A DNA stretch of 64,000 bases. Origin: Pristionchus mayeri. Lineage: Eukaryota; Nematoda; Chromadorea; Rhabditida; Neodiplogasteridae. Of the stretch, positions 22,901 through 32,278 are shown in pieces. The stretch covers positions 15,656,365 through 15,720,364 of the forward strand of contig BTRK01000006.1 of NCBI GenBank assembly GCA_036245805.1, in the 5' to 3' direction. The notes below the pieces were generated by a model. The model ran no database searches and had not been told where the DNA came from. It saw only the letters and a program-made list of their open reading frames with translations. The position numbers and the translations under genes were made by a program. The number at the start of each line of letters is the position of its first letter. Positions within the stretch are counted from its first letter, which is position 1.

Positions 22901-25294
22901 TGAAAGAAAGCTAAATACGATTGCGTTATTTATTATACTGATTAATGTGTTTCTTTTTTTTGATTAATGTGTGCTATTTCTCGATTTTTCCTTTATTTAA
23001 AGTTACCCAACAAGGACGAAATTGACCCATTATTTTTTGTCCTCCATCGAATAGCCGATGGTTGAATTAGTATAGAATGAATATACAAAAATGCTAAAAA
23101 TCAATAATAGCCTCAAGGGAAAGTCGAAAATGATCCGCGCCCTCTCACTTTTGCATACTCACTCGTGCACGCGACGGGATCAGGGTGGGATCAGGGTTTC
23201 GTCCTTGTTGGGTAACTTTAAAGAATGGATTCAGCCTTTTTCAGGTGACTTCCGAGCAAATTCTGTCGATCGAGCATCTAATCAAGAACGGCCTTCGAGT
23301 AACAATCTGTAGAAAACATTCACGAGACTACACGAAGCCTAAATCGGACTTTGTAAGTTGCACTTGCTATACAAATTGCTACATAATTTTCAAACTCTCG
23401 AATAACGCGGACCTATACTTATTCCCTAAATATCGAACCATACATTTGAAGTAGCAAGGGAACCGCAAAAATCGGACTCTCAACCGGTGAAATTCACCGT
23501 CAGTACTGCCAAAGGAACCCGAAGGGTGTCCCAAATCCGTTTCAAAAAGTTCCGATATTTGATTACTAAGACCCTAAGCAGACCTTAGTGTTCACCACGT
23601 GAAATCCGCACGCGCAATTTGCAGAATAGTGGTCATTATCGAGTGAAATGGAAGGAAGTGAATCGTAGCGCAGCAGGTTGCGCTCTAGCTTTGCATTTTG
23701 CAAATCGTGGGTTCGAACTCTGCTTGGTGCAAAATTTGTTGCATCGTTTGTCAACTTCTTTATGTTTATCTACATGACTGTTCGAACCCATGACTTGCAA
23801 AATGCGAAGCTAGAGCGCAACCTGCTGCGCTACGATTCACTTCCTTCCATTTCACTCGATAATGGCCGTTATATTGCGCGTGCGGATTTCGCGTGATGAA
23901 CCCTAAGGTCAGCTTAGGGTCTTAGGAAGCAAATATCGGAAATTATTAAAACGAATTTGGGAAACCCATCGGGTTCCTTTGGCAGTACTGACGGTAAATT
24001 TCACCGAATGAGAGATCGATTTTTGCGGTTCCCTGGTAAGACGACAATTTTCGAAAACGTTTTAATTATGCGTTGGCATCATTGAGGATTCTGACTAATG
24101 TATTACAATTTTCTAAAAAAAATATCAGTATGAAATAGGAATTTGCAAATCGACCTATGTGTTGTCCAATTTACATTGTATTTCTTATGTTTTAGATATT
24201 CTGCCCAACTTTTAAAACGTCCCGTCCACTCGGGCAGAAGGCGACCGCCATCGATTGGGTAGCTAAACGCAATCGCTGTGCAATTATATGCCGAAGACAC
24301 TACAGGGAAGAAACGGTCGGTCACACGCAACATTTGAAAACGCCCATTGGAATTGGAATTATTAATTATGCTCTTTGCGTTCTGTGCGAAAACTCATGGC
24401 AAAGGTTCATATCAATATCAAGTGGCTTTCAGATCTTTATTTTCTTTGCCGCTAAGTTATTTTGCTTTCGGTCTTTCTGTGAAAATACACAAGCATATTT
24501 GCATTAAATTTTTCATTTCATTAAATATGTATTTTCAGGCCCATTGCTTCTTCGTAGCTGGAATGGGAAGGAAAGGAATTGAACCTCGGCATGTGAAAGT
24601 AGACCCATCGAAGATGGCTGTGAGTTAAAAGAAATTTTAGTGCTCATTGAGATTTTTTGTTTTTGAAGTTAATGCTATTTTTAGTCATTTTTTAGAATCT
24701 ATAGCGACCCACTGTAAAATGATAACCTCCATTAATGTGGATGGTTTCTCAGAGTGTCTAAATTTCTGAGTAGATCCGATAACGCACCGAGTCTTATTAA
24801 GAGAAGATCGAATTAATTTCTTTGTCTTGAGATGATTCCTATTGACCATCGAGCCTATCTGAGCTGGGAGGACTTCGAAGATTTGTACGAATCGAGAGAA
24901 GAAGGCACTAGTATGAATGGAAAATGGAATGAGGTGAGTGTGAGTCCACGCTGTGAGATGCTCCCATTTTCGACTTTGAGAATCTTTATAGGATTGCTTT
25001 CTAATCTCATTCCTTTTTTCATATTTATTTCGATTGAAGATTTACACGTTAGTAACACGTAAAATGGGAAATGATGCGGGCGTCTGTCCAAGGGGTCGAA
25101 TCAGTTGGGCTCGCGTCATGAGTATTGGTATTGAATTTCAAATTCGTTCCCAGGGTAGCAGTGCATTAAAGAAGAGACACCCCGATGAATCGAGAGATGA
25201 AAAGACTCCCGTCGATGACGTCCATCTGAATGAGGGGAGAATCGAAGAAGAAGAATCGATTGATGAACCCGGTCCTTCCGGAAGTTGGACGTAG
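16934..25294 (+). CDS. Gene 2: multi-THAP-like / C2H2 protein with a damaged exon
   Basis: Exons: 16934-17010; 18360-18461 (AIKEE, EMKYEP, DIKREEP); 18534-18626 (CPSTGTS); 18938-19072 plus 20091-20169 (THAP-like pair 1: CGLCGERTSSW, VCKRH); C2H2 fingers 20283-20385, 20523-20614 and 20656-20748; acidic 20871-20960, 21078-21182 and 21306-21395; CSPPTGTS 21620-21712; pair 2 21943-22065 plus 22206-22295 (CVMCEEKTSS, ICRRH); pair 3 22644-22793 plus 23245-23352 (CHLCGERASS, ICRKH); 24196-24315 (IICRRH, first half missing); 24539-24619; 24832-24933; 25154-25294 ending ESIDEPGPSGSWT. About 690 residues if all exons join. Exon 20091-20169 has one extra A and a CT in place of its GT donor, so pair 1 may not be made. 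Probably a nuclear zinc-dependent regulator. Confidence 0.7.
17086..18334 (-). mobile_element. Mariner element
   Basis: 1249 bp, the usual mariner size, in an intron of gene 2. Inverted ends: AGGTTGCATCAAAAGTTTTG on the left is mirrored on the right by CAAAACTTTTGGTACAACCT. TA lies outside both ends (17084-17085, 18335-18336). It carries one transposase gene on the - strand. Confidence 0.9.
17165..18167 (-). pseudogene. Mariner transposase, inactive
   Basis: From ATG 18167 to TAG 17165. The N-terminal helix-turn-helix with RRWYARFENHDYSIEEE and RSGRPT is typical of mariner. The catalytic core shows VTGDEKWVLY (first Asp), CIWWSVHRVEHWELL and, in another frame, HDNARPHTA (second Asp) and APSDYHLF (third Asp, D34D spacing). 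Two breaks are visible: an in-frame TGA straight after RSGRPTS (near 17957) and a one-base shift in a G run (plus-strand run of C at about 17477) before the HDNARPHTA segment. The third of the gene downstream of that shift is otherwise open, so the copy is fairly young. Confidence 0.88.
19143..20054. mobile_element. 0.9-kb non-autonomous mariner-like element
   Basis: Ends TTAGGTTGTTGCATAAGTCC and GGACTTTTGCAACAACCTAA lie between TA duplicates (19141-19142, 20055-20056). The outer bases (AGGTTG...CAAAAGT) resemble those of the mariner at 17086-18334, so a related transposase could have moved it. There is no coding potential. It separates the two half exons of THAP-like pair 1 in gene 2. Confidence 0.8.
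22395..22560 (+). pseudogene. Degenerate duplicate of THAP-like half exon
   Basis: A second copy of the exon at 22206-22295 together with its 5' intron. It reads APEQCENVENNAEMKF and IRRKH: the zinc-ligand Cys is Arg, and the acceptor CATTCAG has become GTTCATGCG. It is therefore probably skipped. Confidence 0.75.
22996..23222. mobile_element. MITE, TTTAAAGTTACCCAACA family, copy 2
   Basis: 227 bp bounded by TTTAAAGTTACCCAACAAGG and CCTTGTTGGGTAACTTTAAA. The paralogous intron of gene 4 (45716-45740) has no element and reads straight through TTTATTTGGAGAATGG, so the insertion happened after the genes split. Confidence 0.85.
23454..24036. mobile_element. Fold-back element with tRNA-like arms
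   Basis: Ends GCAAGGGAACCGCAAAAATC and GATTTTTGCGGTTCCCTGG lie between TA dinucleotides. Each arm contains, in opposite orientation, a tRNA-like segment of about 75 bp (see 23660-23735). The paralogous intron of gene 4 lacks it. Confidence 0.8.
23660..23735 (+). ncRNA. tRNA-derived (SINE-like) segment with A and B boxes
   Basis: TAGCGCAGCAGG matches the pol III A-box consensus TRGCNNAGYNGG. GGGTTCGAACTC, about 36 bp further on, matches the B box. The D-arm pairs GCGC with GCGC, but the anticodon and T arms pair poorly, so this is a tRNA-derived repeat rather than a working tRNA. A mirrored copy occupies the other arm (about 23775-23850). Confidence 0.55.
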
Positions 25295-25588
25295 ATTCTC
25301 GTTTTGTTGGCTTTCGAAATGTTCAGTGCGTGCTTTTACGCTTCGAAATTCTTGTTAGTTATGATTTTCTGGCTGCTAAATATAAGTTTGGCATTACAAT
25401 ATGTTTTTGTTATCCTTCAAGTCGTTGCAAGATCGACATTTGATTATCTTATCTTTGGGATGACCGTACTATCGCCAGAAATGATCTTCCGAATTTTATC
25501 CGGAGAAGCTGGATTTAGGCGGTTAAAAAGAGCAAGATATAACGTGCAATGACAAGAGTGTGCTGATTGCAGCTGTGCAGTCTATGCA
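25295..25588 (+). promoter_or_regulatory. Conserved spacer between gene 2 and gene 3
   Basis: 294 bp, nearly identical to 39133-39407 after gene 3. It contains GTCGTTGCAAGATCGACATT at 25420 and, just before the gene 3 ATG, TGATTGCAG followed by CTGTGCAGTCTATGCAATGG. Confidence 0.55.
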
Positions 25589-25720
25589 ATGGAAGAGGAA
25601 CGAGTAGAGATCAAGGACGAAGCATTCGATGATTTCGCCGACATCAAACGAGAAGATCCTAGTGTTCGTTTTTACTCAAATCACGATTTAGATATTCCAA
25701 AAACTGAATTATTAGAATAA

Positions 25721-27576
25721 TTGAGAGACTATTTGAGAGAACTAGCCTTGTGCAGTACAGCGAAAAATAAAGAGCTGATTTAAGATATTCCTAGGGTTAA
25801 CTTTTCGCGTGAAGTTCGAAAATCGACCTTAGAAAGCCGTATCCCTGACCCCTCATTTCCGGTGTCGCGCTGTTGCTGGGTGGTCGGTTTTTGTATCTTT
25901 TGAACGGCTCATGCAAACCCCATAAATGCATAGTAATTCTGAAAGATCTCGACGAGAAAAGCATTTTTGCTGTTGGAAGTGTGGGGCTAGCTCATCTGTG
26001 AAAAAAGTTAAGGCCGCTTCAAATATAATTTTTTACGTCTTTTTGCCGTCTTGAAAAAATTTTTGGGAGGTGACGTTTTTTCATTATGCGCATTAGAATC
26101 GTCATGAAAAAATACCCCTAGGGCCAAATTTTCTCAAAAAATTTCGTTCCCCGGCGATGTTTACTGATGCTCGCAATATGCCGCAGTACAGATTCTCCGA
26201 AAATTCAAATCAACAACGTTCAACAGAAAAACACCACATTCACTCTCATTGGGTGTCATTGATGTTAATTGCTTATATTAAATATATTTTGAACATTTTG
26301 AGCATCTGAAATCGTATCTAAGTGGACATCAGCTTGATTGACGGTCGTTCAATTTTGATTTTACCCTATTGTACACTTTTTGCCTTTGTTTTGACAACGA
26401 TATCTCAGCAATAAAAGGTACTGCAGGTAGCATGTATTAAATATAATGCATATATGATATTATAATTAATACTAATTTGTTTCGGAACCATTCCTGTACA
26501 TTTCAAGTATATAGTAGTGCGTAATTTACACATTCCGGATTTCTGCCACATTTATTCCTACTCGAAGCGTGCTCAAACTTATTTTTTAAGCGCTCTAACG
26601 TGAAAATTCGTATTCTACGAGTGAAAATGTACCAAAAAAAATGTTCAAAAAGTAAAATTTAAGAAAAAAATATTTTTTCATATTTTTGCCCCTGGGGTAG
26701 TAGGGGGTGAAAATGTCGAAATTATGGATACATATGAAATCATAATATCTTGGTGTATTTTCACTCGTAGAATACGAATTTTCACGTTAGAGTGCTTAAA
26801 AATTAAGTTTGAGCCCGCTTCGAGTAGGAATTGATGCGGCAGGAACCCGGAATTGGCAAATTACGCACTACTATATACTTGAAATGTACAGGAATTGTTC
26901 CGAAACAAATTAGTATTAATTATAATATCATATATGCATTATATTTAATACATGTCACCTGCAGTACCTTTTGATTGTTGAGATATCGTTGTTAAAACAA
27001 AGGCAAAAAGTGTACAACAGGGTAAAATCAAATTGAACCACCGTCAATCAAGCTGATGTCCACTTAAATACGATTTCAGATGCTCAAAATGTTCAAAATA
27101 TATTTAATATAAGCAATTAACATCAATGACACCCAATGAGAGTGAATGTGGTGTTTTTCTGTTGAACGTTGTTGATTTGAATTTTTGGAGAATCTGTACT
27201 GCGGCATATTGCGAGCATCAGGAAACATCGCCGGGGAACGAAATTTTTTGAGAAAATTTGGCCCTAGGGGTATTTTTTCATGACGATTCTAATGCGCATA
27301 ATGAAAAAAACGTCACCTCCCAAAATTTTTTTCAAGACGGCAAAAAGACGTAAAAAATTATATTTGAAACCGCCTTAACTTTTTTCACAGATGAGCTAGC
27401 CCCACACTTCCAACAGCAAAAATGCTTTTCCCGTCGAGATCTTTCAGAATTACTATGCATTTATGGGGTTTGGATGAGCCGTTCAAAAGATACAAAAACC
27501 GACCAAAATCAGCACTTTATTTTTCGCTGTACGGCCTATAGGTAAAATTGCTCAGTTCTCTCAAGATAGTCACTCA
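25721..27576. mobile_element. 1.86-kb fold-back element with TAA target duplication
   Basis: Full-length palindrome with the centre near 26650. Outer ends TTGAGAGACTATTTGAGAGA and CTCTCAAGATAGTCACTCA are flanked by TAA on both sides (25718-25720, 27577-27579). Gene 4, intron 1 (near 39532) keeps the empty site with a single TAA in otherwise matching sequence. A 3-bp TAA duplication fits PIF/Harbinger-type insertion; no transposase is present. Confidence 0.9.
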
Positions 27577-28904
27577 TAAATATTACCTAAGTAAAATATG
27601 TTCAAAAATCCTTTAGGTTGATGAGTTCTCGAGTGCGATCAAAGAGGAAACAATGGAAATGAAATTCGAGCCTATCGATGAATTCACTGACATCAAACAA
27701 GAATAACCTATTACCGATGTGAGTAAACAATAGCTTTCAATGAATATTGAGGTATGCGGTTTCTTGTGAGATCATTTATCCCGATACTTAGGTATACTCT
27801 CCATCCACGGGAACTTCACCCACACTCGATCAATCGTCTAGAGCAGATTTTAAGTTAATGGAAGCGAATAAGAACGTTGCTCAGGTACAAATTACCACTT
27901 CTTCGATGCAATACAACAATTCTTCTTGGCAAATAATTCAGCTTTTCAGGCTTCTGTCAAGAATAAGAAGAAGAAGAGGCAGAAACTAAGTCATCGGTGT
28001 GCTCTATGTGGAGAGAGGACATTATCATGGAATTTTGCGCCTATGGATACATCAAGAATTCAAACATTTTACGACAATTTGATCGATGTGATTCATTTCG
28101 TATTTTATTATCATTTTTCGAGATTTGTTTGGCATGTTTTTGAAATAGGACAATTAAATTGTACGCAGCTTACACCAGAAGAGCTTGATATTGCTGAGAG
28201 TCTAGCCAATACCAAACGGCGAGTAGCCGTCTGTAAACGGCATATCAATGAAAAACAGGTATGTTTTTATATTCATAAAAATATTCTACTGAACTTCTAC
28301 TCAGCAATAACCCTTATCGTAATCTCTCTCCTTATATATACGTGGTTAATGTTGTAAAACTAATTTTACGACGTATTGCCGTGTTATGACTGTACTAATA
28401 CCGCAATCTCATTTCTCAGTGGTCAAATTGCTCATCTTTTCAGCATAAGGCTCGGGTACAAGTGAAAAGTACAACTACTTGTTCTGAGTGCGGCATAAAA
28501 TTAAGCGGCAAAGAGAAGCTCAAGTATCACATGCGCGTTCACAACGGTTAGTTGATAAGGATGTTATGATACGTTTAAATGCAAATAATAACAAATGGAA
28601 ATTGCTTATCAGGCGAGAAGCCCTTCTCGTGTCAGTGCTGTGACTTCTCTTTCCGTTCAAGTACCCGTCTTCACAGTCACATTCGAAAAGCGCATAATAT
28701 GCAGGTACAACGCAAATTTAAAAAAAATGTGTACTATTTTTATATCATCTTAATTAAAAGCGTTTTTGCCCCATAAGAGATTGCGAAACGAGGCGTGATA
28801 GTGGGCTTGGTGCGCATAGTTTACTGTCGATCAGCGGAAAGATTTGAGAGGCCTCGGATAGGCATCGTATTGCCATCACAGACGAAAAGCACATCGTCAC
28901 GATT

Positions 28905-28990
28905 CATGGCCTAGTGATATAAGGCGCTGGTCGCCTGCTCCTATGGTAGATCTTACAATTAGGAGATGTGGTTCGAAGTCCAACCTGTGC
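28905..28990 (+). ncRNA. tRNA-Leu/Ser-like (SINE-like) segment
   Basis: TGGCCTAGTGATATAAGGCG resembles the A-box/D-arm of leucine or serine tRNAs, and GGTTCGAAGTCC is a B box, with a GGAG-containing variable-arm-like stretch between. I could not fold a convincing acceptor stem, so it is a pseudo-tRNA or SINE head. It lies in the intron between finger exons 28613-28704 and 29097-29189. Confidence 0.5.
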
Positions 28991-29466
28991 AAATACTTTT
29001 GCTTATGTATACCAAGCGTTAGGCTGATGGTGCCTTTTCATCTGTTCATTCGATAGAAATGCGCCGCGTCATCAGTAGATCGTGAATGCCTTCCAGCCAT
29101 TCGCATGCGATACATGTGGCGAGCGGTTCCATAGAAAAGTCTCGTTGAAGGAGCATATGGCCACCCATGTCGAGTATTATGATGACCAGGTTAGAATTAT
29201 GTGTTATCGGAACTACACCAATTACAATTCGAAATTCTGTTAGAATTTTTATTTTCCAAATCTTGTATTTTTAAAATGTTTCACTTTTTTACAGTTACAG
29301 TTTTAGGTCGATGCTGATGAAATGTCGAATGAGGTCAATGAAGAAGCAGTGGAAACGAAGGATGATTATATCGATGGATTTGCTGATCTTGATGATGTAT
29401 GTTTTATAGAGATTAGAGTTTTCCATCGAAGTGTATATTTCTTGTTAAGTTGTGTTTCATACGTGG

Positions 29467-32278
29467 TGATCGGAGTAGAGTGATAGAATGCTTAGACAAT
29501 AAATATGACGCAATATGATACAGAGGAAATCAGCCCCAATGCCGATTTCATGTATCTACAAGTCGGATATCGACCCCAATGCCGATATCCTAAAATGACT
29601 GTGATACAACGATAATGTGATGCACGACAAACGAATAAGAGAAGTAACTTTATTGCATGTTCAGTGAGAGGAAGAGTTGAAGGATCAAGTGTAGAGTGAA
29701 GGAGAGAAAAAGAGAGGATCATCCAGCGAGAGGGGGGATACTAGGGGCGGGGCCTAATGACTAAGGGCCCCGCCCCTAGTAGTGCCGACACACTCCGGGG
29801 GGCACACGAAAAAAAGACAACAAAAACGAAGTGTTGATTTCAAATACGCATATAATGTGGAAAGAGAGAAGAATAAATACAATAATTGCAAAAGGGAGGA
29901 ACTAGGACAACTGTCAGAGAAAAAAAATACGGATCAATTATATCCTCTCGTTACTTTGACCTACTGCTGAGTGATCAGGACGGGAGGAGCCCCCACTCTA
30001 TATCTTGGTGGGGCGCCATCTCACCGAGCAGTAGGAATCGTTTCAAGAGGCATGATTGAATCAAACAGCTAGATTTTTCGATTGGGATAAAATACGGACT
30101 AAGACAGAATTAACAAACAAATTGATTGAACTGGGGGATGGGAGGGGGTGGGAGAGGAACCGTACCCCGGGATCGCCAGCGTACTAGGTTCTCACGAAGT
30201 GAATTACGTTCTCGCTGGTTCTTCTCATGTCTTCGATTAATTGGGTGTCGGCACGTTCCATGAGGGGAGGGAGGGAAGGACAACACGAGAGAAAGCGGGC
30301 CTGTAAGTTGAAAAAATGGGCGAGAAGAATATAGGAAAAGGGAGAAGGAAAAAGGGAAAGTTAAAAGAAGTATAACACATCACCGAATAAGGGACGAATC
30401 GCGTCGGTGATGAACTCTTGCAGCCGAGTCTGGAATGGACATCCACTCTGAAAGGGGGGGGGGAAAGAGTTGGGGAAGGAATCATATTAGAGATGGACAA
30501 AAGGATTGGTGAGAATGAAAGAGACTTATCATGATGGATAAGTATTGGTCTCCTTCTCATTATTGTTCACTCTTTGACTGTGAACATTTTGTGATCTCGC
30601 ACAGTTTAGTGGGGAGTGGGGAGAAATTGGAAAAACGGGTAGAACGGTAACCAAATTCATCTTTGGATTTTCGGGATTGGTCCCTCAGTTCTCTGGTTAA
30701 TGATTCAGAAGAGAACGGAAAATCGAGCTGAGGGGGAAGGGGGGAGAGGGATGATCAGGTGATTTCTCTTAGATAAGAGAAGATATGACATGGTTCACAG
30801 TGTAATGGGAGAGAACCATCGCCGCCATCTGATGAAAGATGAGATAGGATCATCTGACTTCAGTTTGGCCTATGGTCTCTCGCAGTAGGAATACGCGAAG
30901 CAACGAATTAGTGCACATATCAGGGATGGTAAAACACCATCCATTGCGAAGAAGGGGAAGATCACGGCCCTGGGTAAACTTTGCGGCAGCGAGTGAGTGA
31001 GGTGCCACAAAATGTGATACGCAGGGGGATAGGCATCGACCGAATGATAATTCGGCTGAGGAAGGAGTGGGTGAATGGGAATCAAGTTAGAGAAGGAGGA
31101 CGCATATGATGCCAAATGGAGCAGGAGAGGCTCGATGCTCTCCGATTCATCTCTGATCTCTCAGATGCGAGTGATTGGGAAACGAATGAGTCGGTACGAG
31201 AAGGGGGGCGAGTGGGATGCCATTCACCATCGTGATTCGAGGGTGGAAGTGTGAACGGCGATGGGATAGCAAATCTCGGAGTATTTGAGATAATGGAAGA
31301 ACATGGGAGGGATTGAACAGGGCATGAAAGGAAGCTCGAATTTTCCAAATCGTACTCCCTTTCTAAGCGCGATGTGAACGATAGCGGAGGGTGGGGCACA
31401 GGTAGGAGAATCGCTCCGGATTTTAGGCTAGCCGGAAGGAAAAGGGTTCGCGGGAAAACATCAATTGGAGGAGCAGTCGATATGGATGGATCGTGCCTGA
31501 GAGATACTCTGTGCAATGGAAAAAAGGAGATTTGTTTCCATTAGCTCCAGAAGCCTCTCATTGCAAAACTCGATTTGCACATCGAAGAATTGAATGGAAA
31601 TGAAGCGGGAAATCTCGTGACGAATCTCAGGCGCGAGAATGGGATCCACAGAGGCATTTGTGAGCTGCTTGTGGCAGTTCCTCACGTGCGCAATGTGGGA
31701 ATCAAATTTCCATATGAAATTGGAGAAAAATCGGGCAATTGAGTACGATCGATTGAAGGAAATCCTTTCATCGTCAGAATCACAATTGAGACGAGAAGGA
31801 ATGAAAGGCAGAACGTAGCTTAGTATTGGCGACGAAAACGAATAATAATAATCGAGCTCAACTAAAGCGGCGGAAGAATCGGTAATTAGCTGGTGAGCAT
31901 AGGTGGAAATGGGAAGCACGCGGGAAACGGTGGACCGGGGACTTTCGTCCTTTCGATGCACCATGAACGGAGTAGAGTGATAGAATGCTTAGACAATAAA
32001 TATGACGCAATATGATACAGAGGAAATCAGCCCCAATGCCGATTTCATGTATCTACAAGTCGGATATCGACCCCAATGCCGATATCCTAAAATGACTGTG
32101 ATACAACGATAATGTGATGCACGACAAACGAATAAGAGAAGTAACTTTATTGCATGTTCAGTGAGAGGAAGAGTTGAAGGATCAAGTGTAGAGTGAAGGA
32201 GAGAAAAAGAGAGGATCATCCAGCGAGAGGGGGGATACTAGGGGCGGGGCCTAATGACTAAGGAACTGTGCCGACACA
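29467..32278 (-). mobile_element. Non-autonomous LTR retrotransposon (minus orientation)
   Basis: LTRs at 29467-29792 and 31964-32278 read, on the - strand, TGTGTCGGCAC ... CTCCGTTCA (TG...CA). A 5-bp CGTGG duplication flanks the element (29462-29466, 32279-32283). On the - strand the interior starts at 31963 with TGGTGCATCGAAAGGACG, a PBS-like string directly after the 5' LTR. The 2.2-kb interior encodes only two short ORFs and no polymerase. The left LTR has an extra GGCCCCGCCCCTAG that makes a 14-bp hairpin with CTAGGGGCGGGGC. Confidence 0.9.
31461..31964 (-). CDS. Gag-position ORF of the minus-strand LTR element
   Basis: 167 codons beginning in the last base of the 5' LTR and reading through the PBS (MVHRKDESPRSTVSRVL). 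It has a helical-looking middle with Arg/His and no zinc knuckle. By position it would be Gag; the sequence is not recognisable. Another open stretch follows on the same strand at 31516-31082 (144 codons, Ser/Pro-rich) in a different frame. Confidence 0.4.
   Translation of the reverse strand: MVHRKDESPRSTVSRVLPISTYAHQLITDSSAALVELDYYYSFSSPILSYVLPFIPSRLNCDSDDERISFNRSYSIARFFSNFIWKFDSHIAHVRNCHKQLTNASVDPILAPEIRHEISRFISIQFFDVQIEFCNERLLELMETNLLFSIAQSISQARSIHIDCSSN

Noticed and set aside
30237..31115. Minus-strand ORFs of 81-107 codons inside the LTR element as pol fragments.
   Set aside because: Ser/Pro/Phe-rich with no RT, RNase H, protease or integrase motif; composition alone explains them.
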